Positions 44,121 to 53,223 of a stretch of 64,000 nt of DNA are shown here, piece by piece. The notes under the pieces are model-generated. The model made no database searches and was not told the DNA's origin. It saw only the letters and a list, made by a program, of their open reading frames with translations. The stretch's first letter is position 1; every line of letters starts with the position of its first letter. This DNA is from Glycomyces luteolus (GTDB lineage: Bacteria > Actinomycetota > Actinomycetes > Mycobacteriales > Micromonosporaceae), in contig NZ_JAPZVP010000022.1 in assembly GCF_027622875.1 (NCBI RefSeq), forward strand, positions 28,068-92,067, read 5' to 3'. Made by a program: the position numbers and the translations under genes.

Positions 44121-45101
44121 TCAGTCGCTGACCTCGGCTTCCTCTCGGTCGCCGCAGCCGATCCGCGAGAGCGCGCCGGGCGGGATGCCCGCCTGCAAGG
44201 CGGCCATGAGCATCTGGGCGAGCCTGTAGTGCGGGCTCGACTGCAAGGCGAGTTCGAAGGCCTCCAAGGCCAATACGCCGTTGCCGAAGCGGTAGGCGGC
44301 GAATCCCGCGACCGTTGCGGCCGGGGCGACCAGGTCGTCCTCGAGATGGCGGGCCACCCAGATCCACAGGTCGAGCCGGTTGCCTTCGAACTGGCCCGAG
44401 TTGATGCGCCGGAGTGCGTAGTCGCGGATGTCCAGGTCGCCGAGGGCCAGGCCCACCGCGGCGATGGCCTCCGGGTCGGGGAGCGCCTTCGCGCCCATCC
44501 AGCGGTCGATCGCCTGGAGGTCGAGGTCGCGCTGTGCTGCCCAGTCGAGTTCGGCGTCGGCGGTGAGCGCCGCCATGACCGCTCGCGCTACCGCCGCGCG
44601 TCGGCCCGGCGGGGCCGGGGCGAGCTGGGCGGCGATCGCGTTCCGGTCGGCCTCCGCGTACCCGCCCGCGACCGCCACTTCGCAGGAGGCCGCGGAAGTC
44701 TCCGGGAGGACAAGGCCTTCGTCGGGGCAGCAGGGTTTCTCGCAGGTGAGGCTGAACCAGCGGCCCTCGGCCACCCGCAGCAGGTCGAGCGGTATGACGC
44801 CGGCGGCGTGGTATCGGGAGGCGACACGTTCGGCGACCGCCTGAGCGAGCTCGGCTTCGCCGTAGACGACGACCACGCAGCCGTCGCATTCGTTGAGGCT
44901 CAGCTGCGCCGTGAGGTCCGGCAGGTGCTCCAGATGGTCGGCCGAACCCGGCAGGTCCACCCGGAAGGTGCACTGGAGTTCGCCGTTGAGGAGACCCACC
45001 ACCACGAGGCTGTGCTCCGGGTGGAAGCCGAGCAGGAGCGGGACCGTTGTGAGGAGGTCCGTGGGGCCGTTGAGTCGGATTCTCGCTTGTGTCGTGTGCA
45101 T
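44121..45101 (-). CDS. DUF4192-family protein
   Basis: A 326-aa actinobacterial protein of unknown function. Typical features: RLNGPTDLLTTVPLLLGFHPEHSLVVVGL, the DCV-type segment NECDGCVVVVYGEAELA, and the C-terminal helical part with MLMAALQAGIPPG. Five cysteines cluster near 120-140 (SLTCEKPCCPDEG). Divergent from dnaE across a gap with DnaA boxes. Confidence 0.88.
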   Translation of the reverse strand: MHTTQARIRLNGPTDLLTTVPLLLGFHPEHSLVVVGLLNGELQCTFRVDLPGSADHLEHLPDLTAQLSLNECDGCVVVVYGEAELAQAVAERVASRYHAAGVIPLDLLRVAEGRWFSLTCEKPCCPDEGLVLPETSAASCEVAVAGGYAEADRNAIAAQLAPAPPGRRAAVARAVMAALTADAELDWAAQRDLDLQAIDRWMGAKALPDPEAIAAVGLALGDLDIRDYALRRINSGQFEGNRLDLWIWVARHLEDDLVAPAATVAGFAAYRFGNGVLALEAFELALQSSPHYRLAQMLMAALQAGIPPGALSRIGCGDREEAEVSD

Positions 45102-45152
45102 ATATCAACTGTCGGTTACATGCCCAGTACTGGCAAGAATTAATTTTTGCCC

Positions 45153-45182
45153 TGTGGATAACCGAATCGGTCCTGTGGATTG
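45153..45182. promoter_or_regulatory. DnaA-box pair upstream of dnaE
   Basis: TGTGGATAA at 45153-45161 is a perfect DnaA box and TGTGGATTG at 45174-45182 is a variant. They have the same orientation and a spacing of 21 bases, two helical turns. A short AT-rich patch (AAGAATTAATTTTT, 45135-45148) sits directly to the left. The pair lies in the 302-bp gap between DUF4192 and dnaE; no gene is seen there. Confidence 0.7.
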
Positions 45183-45403
45183 TTTGGTCCTGTTCGCGGG
45201 GTGTGATAACGGCGTGTCGGGGCGCTTGGCGTACGGCTCCCGAGGGCCTGAGAGGGAGGGCATCGCGGCCCGGCGTCCGCGCGGCCGCTCCGCGCGGGGC
45301 GATAGGGTGGAAGGTCTGAACCGGGCCGCCCGCGACCGTGCCGCCACAGCGCCGCGCGGGGGCCCGCAGCGGGCGAAACTACAGGTCAAAGCGGGAGCGA
45401 AGC

Positions 45404-48400
45404 GTGTCGAACCAGTACGTCCACCTACACGTGCACACTGAGTACTCGATGCTCGACGGGGCTGCGAAACTCAAACCCCTGTTCGCCGAAGCGGAGCGGC
45501 TCGGCCAGCCCGCGATCGCGATGACCGACCACGGGAACATGTACGGCGGCTACGCCTTCTATCAGCAGGCGAAGAAGACCGGCGTGAAGCCGATCCTAGG
45601 CATCGAGGCCTACCTCGCGCCGCACGACCGCTTCCACAAGAAGCCCGTCTGGTGGGGCGAGCCCTCCCAGCGCAGCGACGACCTCTCCGGTGCCGGCTCC
45701 TACACGCACATGACCATGGTCGCCAAGGACTCCGCGGGCGTGCGGAACCTCTTCCGCATGTCCAGCCTCGCCTCCTTCGAGGGCTACTACTACAAGCCGC
45801 GCATGGACCGCGAGATGATCGCCCAGCACTCCCAGGGCATCGTCGCCACGACCGGCTGCCCGTCCGGCGAGGTCCAGACGCGCATGCGCCTGGGCCAGAT
45901 GGACGAGGCCTACCAGGCCGCCTCCGACTACCGGGACATCTTCGGGGCCGAGAACTACTTCCTCGAGATCATGGACCACGGCAACGACATCGAGCAGCGC
46001 GTCAAGAACGAGCTGTACGAGCTGGGCAAGAAGATGGGCATCCCGCCGCTCGTCACCAACGACTCCCACTTCGTGACCGAGGCCCAGAAGGACACGCACG
46101 CCGCGCTCCTGTGCGTCCAGTCCGGCACCACTCTGGACGATCCGAAGCGCTTCAAGTTCGACGGCCAGGGCTACTTCCTGCGCTCCGCGGAGCAGATGTA
46201 CGGCGTCCGCTCCGACGAGATGTGGCAGGAGGGCTGCGCGAACACGCTGCTCGTCGCCGAGATGGTCGAGTCCTACGACGAGATCTTCGCCGTCCGGGAC
46301 CGGATGCCCGTCATCGACGTCCCCGAAGGCCACGACCAGGGCACCTGGCTGCGCAGCCTCGTCCTTGACGGCCTCAAGGAGCGCTTCCCCGGCCAGGAGG
46401 TCCCCGCCGACTACCTCGAGCGCGCCGACCTCGAGCTCAGCGTCATCATCAACGCCGGGTACCCCTCGTACTTCCTGGTCGTCGCCGACCTCATCAGCCA
46501 CGCCCGCTCCATCGGCATCTACGTCGGCCCCGGCCGCGGTTCCGCCGCGGGCTCGCTCGTCGCGTACGCCATGAAGATCACCAACATCGACCCGATCGAG
46601 CACGGCCTCCTGTTCGAGCGGTTCCTCAACCCCGAGCGCGTCTCGATGCCCGACATCGACATCGACTTCGACGACCGCCGCCGCGGCGAGATGATCACCT
46701 ACGCCACCGAGAAGTACGGCAAGGAGTTCGTCGCCCAGGTCATCACCTTCGGCACGATCAAGACCAAGGCCGCGATCAAGGACGCCGCCCGCGTCCACCA
46801 CGGCCAGCCGGGCTTCTCCATCGCCGAGCGCATCACCAAGGCCCTCCCTCCGCCCGTCGCGGCCACCGACATCCCGCTCTCGGGCATCGTCGACGCCGAC
46901 CACCCCCGCTACAAGGAGGCCGGCGAGGTCCGGGCCCTCATCGAGAACGACGGCGACGTCCGCCAGATCTTCGACACCGCGCTCGGCCTCGAGGGCCTGA
47001 TCCGCAACGCCGGCGTCCACGCCTGCGCGGTCATCCTCTCCTCGCAGCCGCTCATCGACTGCATCCCCATGTGGGCCAGGCCGGACGGGTCGATCATCAC
47101 CGGCTGGGACTATCCGTCCTGTGAGGACATCGGCCTGCTGAAGATGGACTTCCTGGGCCTGCGGAACCTCACCGTCATCGGTGACGCCGTGGAGGCCATC
47201 AAGGCCAACAAGGGCATCGAGATCGACCTCGACACGCTGCCCACGAACGACCCGAAGGCCTACGAGCTGCTCGCCCGCGGCGACACCCTCGGCGTGTTCC
47301 AGCTCGACGGCACCGCGATGCGCGAGCTGCTGAAGCGCATGCGCCCCACCGAGTTCAACGACATCGTGGCCGTCCTGGCGCTGTACCGCCCGGGCCCGAT
47401 GGAGGCGAACTCGCACAACAACTACGCCGACCGCAAGAACGGCCGCCAGCAGATCACCCCGATCCACCCCGAACTGGCCGAGCCGCTGGAGGAGATCCTC
47501 GCCGAGACGTACGGCCTGATCGTCTACCAGGAGCAGATCATGAAGATCGCGCAGAAGGTCGCGGGCTTCACGATGGGCCAGGCGGACACGCTCCGCAAGG
47601 CCATGGGCAAGAAGAAGGCCGACGTCCTGGAGAAGATGTTCGGCGACTTCGAGTCCGGCATGGTCGCCAACGGCTTCGGCAAAGAGGCGATCAAGACCCT
47701 CTGGGACATCATGCTGCCCTTCGCCGGGTACGCGTTCAACAAGTCGCACGCCGCCGGGTACGGGCTCGTCTCCTATTGGACGGCCTACCTGAAGGCGAAC
47801 TTCCCCGCCGAGTACATGGCTGGCCTGCTCACCTCCGTGGGCGACTCGAAGGACAAAGCGGCCGTCTACCTTTCGGAGTGCCGGAAGATGGGCATCACCG
47901 TCATGCCGCCGGACGTCAACGAGTCCCGACACGTCTTCCACCCGGTCGGCGAGGACATCCGCTACGGGCTCGGCGCGGTCCGCAACGTCGGCGCGAACGT
48001 CGTCGCCGGGATCATCGAGGCCCGCGAGGAGAAGGGCGCCTACGCCGACTTCAAGGACTTCCTGCAGAAGGTGCCCGCCCCGGTCTGCAACAAGCGCACC
48101 GTCGAATCGCTCATCAAAGCGGGCGCGTTCGACTCGCTCGGGCACGCCCGCCGCGGCCTCGCCGAAGTGCACGAGAAGGCGATCGACGCGATGGTCTCCA
48201 TCAAGAAGGAGGAGGCCCGCGGCCAGTTCGACCTGTTCGGCGGCATGATGGAGGACACCACCGAGACACTCGGCGTCGACCTCACCATCAGCGACGACGA
48301 ATGGGACCGCCGCGACAAGCTCGCCTTCGAGCGCGAGATGCTCGGCCTGTACGTCTCCGACCACCCGCTGAACGGCTTCGAGCGGCTGCTTTCGTCAAAT

Positions 48401-48946
48401 GCGGACCGTCCGATCGCCGCGCTCCACGGCGAGGAGATCGCCGACGGCGCGAACGTGCGGGTCGCGGGCATCCTCCAGAACGTCGCCAAGCGCGTCACCA
48501 AGCAGGGCAAGCTGTGGGCCTCGGCCACGCTGGAGGACCTGGCCGGCTCGATCGAGGTCCGCTTCTTCCCCAACACGTACGAGCTGGTGTCGGATTCGCT
48601 CGCGGACGACCTGGTGTGCTGCGTCAAGGGCAAGCTCGACCGCCGCGACGGCACCGCGCAGCTCATCGCCCAGGACCTCGCCGTCCTCGACACCTCCACC
48701 GGGCCTGAGGCGAACTCGGCGCCGATCACCTTGGCGCTCAGGGCGGCCGCAGTGAACCCGGACCTCATCGAGAAGCTCTCCGACACCTTCAAGACCCACC
48801 GCGGCGAAGCCCAGGTGCGAGTCCAGTTGGCGAACGGGCCGAAGACGACGATGCTCGCCCTCGGCGACCAGTGGCGGGTGCGGCCGTCGGTCGAGCTCTC
48901 GGCGGACCTCAAGGCGATCCTCGGCGTCGGCGCACTGGTCGGATAG
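45404..48946 (+). CDS. dnaE: DNA polymerase III alpha subunit
   Basis: A 1180-aa replicative polymerase. The PHP domain opens [19 protein letters not shown], then [10 protein letters not shown]. The catalytic palm acids lie in [16 protein letters not shown] near 415, with [53 protein letters not shown] and a C-terminal OB-fold domain follow. Length and motifs match DnaE1, with no intein. The GTG start at 45404 has GGGAG upstream. Preceded by DnaA boxes. Confidence 0.98.
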   Translation: MSNQYVHLHVHTEYSMLDGAAKLKPLFAEAERLGQPAIAMTDHGNMYGGYAFYQQAKKTGVKPILGIEAYLAPHDRFHKKPVWWGEPSQRSDDLSGAGSYTHMTMVAKDSAGVRNLFRMSSLASFEGYYYKPRMDREMIAQHSQGIVATTGCPSGEVQTRMRLGQMDEAYQAASDYRDIFGAENYFLEIMDHGNDIEQRVKNELYELGKKMGIPPLVTNDSHFVTEAQKDTHAALLCVQSGTTLDDPKRFKFDGQGYFLRSAEQMYGVRSDEMWQEGCANTLLVAEMVESYDEIFAVRDRMPVIDVPEGHDQGTWLRSLVLDGLKERFPGQEVPADYLERADLELSVIINAGYPSYFLVVADLISHARSIGIYVGPGRGSAAGSLVAYAMKITNIDPIEHGLLFERFLNPERVSMPDIDIDFDDRRRGEMITYATEKYGKEFVAQVITFGTIKTKAAIKDAARVHHGQPGFSIAERITKALPPPVAATDIPLSGIVDADHPRYKEAGEVRALIENDGDVRQIFDTALGLEGLIRNAGVHACAVILSSQPLIDCIPMWARPDGSIITGWDYPSCEDIGLLKMDFLGLRNLTVIGDAVEAIKANKGIEIDLDTLPTNDPKAYELLARGDTLGVFQLDGTAMRELLKRMRPTEFNDIVAVLALYRPGPMEANSHNNYADRKNGRQQITPIHPELAEPLEEILAETYGLIVYQEQIMKIAQKVAGFTMGQADTLRKAMGKKKADVLEKMFGDFESGMVANGFGKEAIKTLWDIMLPFAGYAFNKSHAAGYGLVSYWTAYLKANFPAEYMAGLLTSVGDSKDKAAVYLSECRKMGITVMPPDVNESRHVFHPVGEDIRYGLGAVRNVGANVVAGIIEAREEKGAYADFKDFLQKVPAPVCNKRTVESLIKAGAFDSLGHARRGLAEVHEKAIDAMVSIKKEEARGQFDLFGGMMEDTTETLGVDLTISDDEWDRRDKLAFEREMLGLYVSDHPLNGFERLLSSNADRPIAALHGEEIADGANVRVAGILQNVAKRVTKQGKLWASATLEDLAGSIEVRFFPNTYELVSDSLADDLVCCVKGKLDRRDGTAQLIAQDLAVLDTSTGPEANSAPITLALRAAAVNPDLIEKLSDTFKTHRGEAQVRVQLANGPKTTMLALGDQWRVRPSVELSADLKAILGVGALVG

Positions 48947-48983
48947 CAGACAAGGCAGCCGCGCAGGGCGGCGACATGCAGAA

Positions 48984-49010
48984 GGCCCGGCCGCTGGAAA
49001 GCGGCCGGCC
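48984..49010 (+). terminator. Terminator of dnaE
   Basis: GGCC-C-GGCCGCT/AGCGGCC-GGCC with loop GGAA, 37 bases after the dnaE stop. Confidence 0.6.
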
Positions 49011-49096
49011 GCATTGGCTTCGACGGCGACGGCGACGACGACAGTGGTGGCGATGAACGGTGCCGGACCGATCGATCGGGTCCCGGCGCACTGGGC

Positions 49097-49102
49097 CAAG
49101 AT
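49097..49102 (+). promoter_or_regulatory. Leaderless -10 box of the DUF2568 gene
   Basis: CAAGAT, six bases, then ATG 49109. Confidence 0.35.
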
Positions 49103-49108
49103 GACCGC

Positions 49109-49495
49109 ATGACCCCCGTTCACGAAATGGGCGCAGCCTCGCCGACCCGGCGACGGGCGGCCCTGCTGCGCTTCGCCACCGAAGCCGGCGCCTGGGCCGC
49201 CATCGGCATGGCCTTCGCCCAGATCTCCCTGCCCCTCGCCATCAGCGTGGTCCTCGCCTCCGTCGCCGTCCCCACGGTCTACGCCACCCCCGGCGACAAA
49301 CCGCAGGCCCTCATCCCCGTGCCCGGCTGGGTGACCATCGCGATCCTCGCCGCGACCATGGTCGGCGGCATCGTCGCCGCATGGATCGCCTGGCCCTTGT
49401 GGGGTGCGGCCGCCCTGAGCGCCTTGACGATCGCCAGCCTCGTCGCGGAACTGCCGCGCTGGCGCTGGCTGCTGACCGTCAGGGTCAGTCCGTAA
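49109..49495 (+). CDS. YrdB-family (DUF2568) membrane protein
   Basis: A 128-aa protein with four helices. It includes LRFATEAGAWAAIGMAF, SVAVPTVYATPGDKPQALIPVPGW and a helix pair near the C-terminus. The FxTPGDKPxxx-PxxGW loop is the family hallmark. Function unknown. Confidence 0.8.
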   Translation: MTPVHEMGAASPTRRRAALLRFATEAGAWAAIGMAFAQISLPLAISVVLASVAVPTVYATPGDKPQALIPVPGWVTIAILAATMVGGIVAAWIAWPLWGAAALSALTIASLVAELPRWRWLLTVRVSP

Positions 49496-49523
49496 TACCG
49501 GCATCACTACCGGACCCTGGTGC

Positions 49524-50381
49524 CTAAGCGTCGAAGTCGGTGCCGCGTGAGCAGTGTTCCCACGCCGCGAGTTCCTCGGTCTGGGACTTGAGTTCGGCAC
49601 CGATGGCGTCGGCGGCGTCGTTGCCCAGCACCAGGCGCAGCGGAACCTGCTCGGCCGCAAGCGCTCCGAGGACCGCGGCGGCGGCCTTCGCCGGGTCGCC
49701 CGGTTCCTTGCCGTACGAGTCCGGGAACGCGGTCCTGAAGGGCCCCACGGTTTCGCTGTAGGCCTCGAGCGGCTTCGAAGTCGATTGGGAGCCGCTGGTC
49801 AACCCTGTCCGGAACGCGCCGGGCTCGACCACGAGCACGTCGATGCCGTGCGGCGCGACCTCGGCGGCGAGCGCCTCGCTCAGGCCCTCCAAGGCGTGCT
49901 TGGTCGCGGAGTACGCGCCCACGCCGGGGAAGGACATGCGCCCGCCCATGCTGCTGATCTGGACGATCGCGCCGTTCCCCTGGGCGCGCATGTGCGGCAG
50001 GACGGCACGGACGAGATTGGCGGGACCGAAGAAATGCAAGTCCATAAGGGAACGTAGTTCAGCGTCGGTGGTCTCCTCGATCGCGCCGATGTGCCCGCGT
50101 CCGGCGTTGTTGACCAGGACGTCGATGCGGCCGTACCAGAGCACGGCCTCGGCCACGACCTCCCTGATCCGGGCGGGGTCGGTGACGTCGAGTGCCACGG
50201 GGATCGCCCGGCCGGGGTGGGCGGCGGCCAGATCGTCCAGGGTCTCGGGCCCGCGGGCCGTGGCGATCACGGTGTCGCCTGCCGCGAGGGCGGCCTCTGC
50301 GATGGCGCGGCCGAAGCCGGAGGACGTGCCGGTGATGAGCCAGACGCGGCCTTCGGCGGTGCGGGTGCGGTTGTCGCTCAT
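49524..50381 (-). CDS. Short-chain dehydrogenase/reductase (classical SDR)
   Basis: A 285-aa NAD(P)-dependent oxidoreductase. Cofactor motif WLITGTSSGFGRAIAEAAL, NNAG in VLVNNAGRGHIGA, ISSMGGRMSFPG and the catalytic Tyr-Lys in GAYSATKHALEGLSEAL. Substrate unknown. GGAAGG ribosome site, ATG 50381. Divergent from a LysR regulator, which probably controls it. Confidence 0.93.
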   Translation of the reverse strand: MSDNRTRTAEGRVWLITGTSSGFGRAIAEAALAAGDTVIATARGPETLDDLAAAHPGRAIPVALDVTDPARIREVVAEAVLWYGRIDVLVNNAGRGHIGAIEETTDAELRSLMDLHFFGPANLVRAVLPHMRAQGNGAIVQISSMGGRMSFPGVGAYSATKHALEGLSEALAAEVAPHGIDVLVVEPGAFRTGLTSGSQSTSKPLEAYSETVGPFRTAFPDSYGKEPGDPAKAAAAVLGALAAEQVPLRLVLGNDAADAIGAELKSQTEELAAWEHCSRGTDFDA

Positions 50382-50461
50382 GGTGTTCCTTCCGATTCGG
50401 TGTGCGGTTCCTTTATCCCCCTGAGGGAAGTGGCACGTCCAATACCGGAATCGGACGACGT

Positions 50462-50478
50462 CATAAACGGCGCTTATG
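50462..50478. promoter_or_regulatory. LysR-type operator overlapping the lysR -10 box
   Basis: CATAA-ACGGCGC-TTATG, an interrupted palindrome of the T-N11-A type. Its right half overlaps the TATGAT box at 50475-50480, so the regulator would block its own promoter. It lies in the 105-bp divergent gap with the SDR gene. Confidence 0.55.
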
Positions 50479-50480
50479 AT
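50475..50480 (+). promoter_or_regulatory. Leaderless -10 box of the lysR-type gene
   Basis: TATGAT, six bases, then GTG 50487. Confidence 0.6.
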
Positions 50481-50486
50481 CGCTGC

Positions 50487-51362
50487 GTGGAGTTGCGGCA
50501 GCTGCGGTACGTGACGGCGATCGCCGAGCACGGGAACCTAGGGCGGGCGGCGAAGTCGCTGTACGTCAGCCAGCCCGCGCTCTCATACGCGCTCAAGCGG
50601 TTCGAGGCCGAACTCGGGTTGCGGGTCTTCGACCGGACCCCCGCGGGCGTCGAGCCGACCGCCGCCGGACGGGAAGTCCTTCGCGCGGCGGCCGAGGCCG
50701 TGGCTGCGGCTGACCTCGTCGCTGCCGTCGCCGAACGGCACCGAGCCGGGCAAGTGCTCCGGGTCGGCTTCGAGGCGAGCGGCGCCGGCGAGTTGACCAC
50801 GCGGGCCCGCGCCGAGTTCGCTGCCCGCCACCCGGAGGTGCGGGTGGTGCCCAAGCGGTTCGACTGGGGCGGCGAGGCCGACGCGCTCAAGCAAGGCCAG
50901 GTGGACGTCGCGTTCGTCTGGCTCCCAGCGGATCTCACCGGCTGCCGGAGCGTAGTGATCCACACCGAGCCGCGCGTGGTCGGGCTCCCCCGCGGGCATC
51001 GCCTTGCCGGCCGCGAGGCCGTCAGCGTCGTCGAGACGAACGACGAACCGCTCATGTGGACGGATAAGGCGCCGCGAGCCTGGGTCGACTGGTGGGCGGT
51101 CAATCCGCGCCCCGACGGCTCGGCGCCGGTGTGGGGCCCGCAGAACGACAACGTCGAGGAGATGCTCGAACAGGTCGCCGAGGGCGCCGCGATCTGCTTC
51201 GCCCCGCAGAGCATGGCCGCCTATTACGCCCGGCCCGACCTGGCGTGGGTTCCGCTCACCGACGCCGAACCGCTGCGGGTGGCCCTGGCCTGGCGCGCGA
51301 ACGCGGACACGCCGCTTGTGAAGGGCTTTGCCCGAGTCGTCCGTGAACTCGCCTCCATGTGA
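50487..51362 (+). CDS. LysR-family transcription regulator
   Basis: A 291-aa regulator. The N-terminal winged helix is VELRQLRYVTAIAEHGNLGR, then AAKSLYVSQPALSYALKRFE and DRTPAGVEPTAAGREVL. A periplasmic-binding-protein-like effector domain spans about 90-290. The GTG start is set by TATGAT six bases ahead. Divergent from the SDR gene; a LysR-type palindrome lies between them. Confidence 0.92.
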   Translation: MELRQLRYVTAIAEHGNLGRAAKSLYVSQPALSYALKRFEAELGLRVFDRTPAGVEPTAAGREVLRAAAEAVAAADLVAAVAERHRAGQVLRVGFEASGAGELTTRARAEFAARHPEVRVVPKRFDWGGEADALKQGQVDVAFVWLPADLTGCRSVVIHTEPRVVGLPRGHRLAGREAVSVVETNDEPLMWTDKAPRAWVDWWAVNPRPDGSAPVWGPQNDNVEEMLEQVAEGAAICFAPQSMAAYYARPDLAWVPLTDAEPLRVALAWRANADTPLVKGFARVVRELASM

Positions 51363-51459
51363 CGCAGGACTCGTCTCGTTCGTGGACTTCGCCGGTCACA
51401 CTCTCCGGCCCTGATCCGTCTTTGTGGTGTAGCGGATCAACAGGAAGGGAAACACCATC

Positions 51460-51930
51460 ATGAGCACCTACCCCCGCATCGAGAACCCCGGCCAGCACCT
51501 GCCGGTCGTGAACGAGATCGCCGCCGCCGTCAACAAGGTGAACGCCGAAGGCGTGCTCCCCAAGAACCTCGTCGCCCTCGTCCACCTCCGGGTCGGGCAG
51601 CTCCTCGGGAGCTCCTACTTCACCGCCCGCGCGTTCGGCGACACCGAAGACACCCTCGAACGGCTCGGCGCCGTCGCCACCTGGCGCACCTCCCCCTACT
51701 TCACCGACGCCGAGCGGGCCGCGCTCGCGCTGGCGGAGGCCGTGCACACGCCGAACCCGACCGGCGAGCGCGTCACCGACGAACTCGTGGAGGAGGCCCG
51801 GAAGCACCTCAGCGACAAGGAGATCGTCGTGCTCATCGGGGTACTCGGCCAGATCGGGTTCTTCATGCCGCTCGCGCTGATCGGAAACCCGAAGGTGGGA
51901 GTCTCCTTCGCCGAGCAGTGGCAGAAGTAG
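51460..51930 (+). CDS. Carboxymuconolactone decarboxylase-family protein lacking the CxxC
   Basis: A 156-aa AhpD-fold protein. In homologues the active site reads 'xGCxxCxxxH'; here the matching place reads LLGSSYFTARAFG, so both cysteines and the His are gone. The flanking helices (LVALVHLRVGQ; FTDAERAALALAEAV; VVLIGVLGQIGFF) are conserved. Thiol redox activity is therefore unlikely. GGAAGGG ribosome site, ATG. Confidence 0.8.
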   Translation: MSTYPRIENPGQHLPVVNEIAAAVNKVNAEGVLPKNLVALVHLRVGQLLGSSYFTARAFGDTEDTLERLGAVATWRTSPYFTDAERAALALAEAVHTPNPTGERVTDELVEEARKHLSDKEIVVLIGVLGQIGFFMPLALIGNPKVGVSFAEQWQK

Positions 51931-51940
51931 ACCGACGCAC

Positions 51941-51971
51941 GATAGGGCCCGCGCCGAGCGCGGGCCCTATC
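51941..51971. terminator. Bidirectional terminator
   Basis: Perfect 13-bp arms GATAGGGCCCGCG/CGCGGGCCCTATC with a 5-base loop between convergent CMD and DoxX-like genes. Confidence 0.8.
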
Positions 51972-51987
51972 GCAGCCTCGTCTCTGT

Positions 51988-52335
51988 TCACACCAGGATG
52001 CCGAGGACGAGCGCGGCGGCGGCGGGAACCAGGTACATCAGCGGGGCCACGACCGTCTCGTACGAGCGGGCGCGCAGCACCGTGACGAGCGCCCCGAGGA
52101 AGTACAGGACCAGGCCGACACCGGCGGCGATGCCGATGAACGGAACGAACAAACCGACGAGGAGGCCGAGCGCACCGGCGGCCTTGGCGAGGCCGAGCCG
52201 GAACCACCACGATTCCGGGACGCCATAGTGGCGCAGCGGGTCGACGACGTAGGAGGCCTTGGCGAAGATCGAGTAGGCCGAGAATCCGACCCAGAGGGAG
52301 GCGACGATGGTGACGATGATGTAGGCGATGGTCAT
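51988..52335 (-). CDS. DoxX-like membrane protein
   Basis: A 115-aa protein with four helices, opening MTIAYIIVTIVASLWVGFSA. It has YSIFAKASYVVDPLRHYGVPESWWFRLGLAKAAGALGL, the DoxX-type signature with a conserved Pro and Lys. Function unknown; such proteins are linked to redox or membrane stress. Confidence 0.8.
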   Translation of the reverse strand: MTIAYIIVTIVASLWVGFSAYSIFAKASYVVDPLRHYGVPESWWFRLGLAKAAGALGLLVGLFVPFIGIAAGVGLVLYFLGALVTVLRARSYETVVAPLMYLVPAAAALVLGILV

Positions 52336-52497
52336 GGGAGAGCTCCGGTTCGTTTTCGCGGGGGACGCTTACACCCGGTGGAAACCCGGGAGGCCGCGAA
52401 CGTGACAGCGGCATTCGAAGAGTGTCCTGGATCATATGAACTGCATCGCCGGAGCCGCTTCCTACGAGCACCGGGCCGGAGTCAGGAAGCTGCGGCC

Positions 52498-52503
52498 TAG
52501 GAT
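52498..52503 (+). promoter_or_regulatory. Leaderless -10 box of the SUMF1-type gene
   Basis: TAGGAT, six bases, then ATG 52510. Confidence 0.6.
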
Positions 52504-52509
52504 GCGGCG

Positions 52510-53157
52510 ATGCAGAGGATCGAGGCCGGGGCCACGACGATCACCGACCGGCGCACCGAGCGGAGCTGGACGGTGGAGGTCGCACCGTTCCTCCTGTCGC
52601 CCTTGCAGGTCACGCGCCGTGCAATCGGCGAGGCCTACGGCTTCGCGATCGACGATGACGACCTCCTTCCCGCGACGCACACGTCCTGGTTCGAGGCCGT
52701 CGACTACTGCAACCGGATCTCTGCGCTGGCGAACCTGCGGCCCGCCTACATGCTCACCGGGGAAGACGGCGATTCGGTTGCGTGGGATCGCACCGCCGAC
52801 GGCTACCGGCTCCCCACCGAGGCCGAATGGGAGTACGCCTGCCGAGCCGGGGCCACCGGCCCCCGGTACGGCGAGCTCGACGACATCGCCTGGTACCGAG
52901 GCAATTCCGGGGAGCGCCCGCATCGCGGCGGGGAGAAGGCACCGAACGCCTGGGGCCTGTACGACATGATCGGCAACGTCTGGGAATGGTGCTTTGACGT
53001 CTATGACGCCGAGGTCTACAAGGACTACCGCGTGATCAAGGGCGGCGGCTGGTTCGACGAGCACTGGTCCTGCCGAGTGGGCGTGCGCCGCCGCACCATG
53101 CCGACCCTCCGTATCGAAGACCTCGGCTTCCGCTTGGCCCGCAACGCCCCCGGATGA
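52510..53157 (+). CDS. SUMF1-domain (formylglycine-generating-enzyme-like) protein
   Basis: A 215-aa protein with LSPLQVTRRAIGEAYGF, SWFEAVDYCNRISALA, YRLPTEAEWEYACRAGATG, GLYDMIGNVWEWCFDVYD and GFRLARNAP, the complete SUMF1/C-lectin layout. True FGEs have two active cysteines in the loop 'GGSxxCxxxxC'. Here the loop reads GGGWFDEHWSCRVGV, so only the second Cys remains. A role in sulfatase activation is therefore doubtful, and no sulfatase is nearby. Confidence 0.85.
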   Translation: MQRIEAGATTITDRRTERSWTVEVAPFLLSPLQVTRRAIGEAYGFAIDDDDLLPATHTSWFEAVDYCNRISALANLRPAYMLTGEDGDSVAWDRTADGYRLPTEAEWEYACRAGATGPRYGELDDIAWYRGNSGERPHRGGEKAPNAWGLYDMIGNVWEWCFDVYDAEVYKDYRVIKGGGWFDEHWSCRVGVRRRTMPTLRIEDLGFRLARNAPG

Positions 53158-53178
53158 CGCAGCCCGGATACGCAACGG

Positions 53179-53210
53179 AAGGGGCGCACCGGGATGGCCT
53201 TGCGCCCCTT
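53179..53210. terminator. Terminator between SUMF1-type and carboxylesterase genes
   Basis: Perfect 10-bp arms AAGGGGCGCA/TGCGCCCCTT with a 12-base loop. Confidence 0.7.
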
Positions 53211-53223
53211 TACAATGGACCTA

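Noticed and set aside
45596..48364. 922-codon open frame opposite dnaE
   Set aside because: It lies wholly within the intact polymerase gene, with shadow-like composition.
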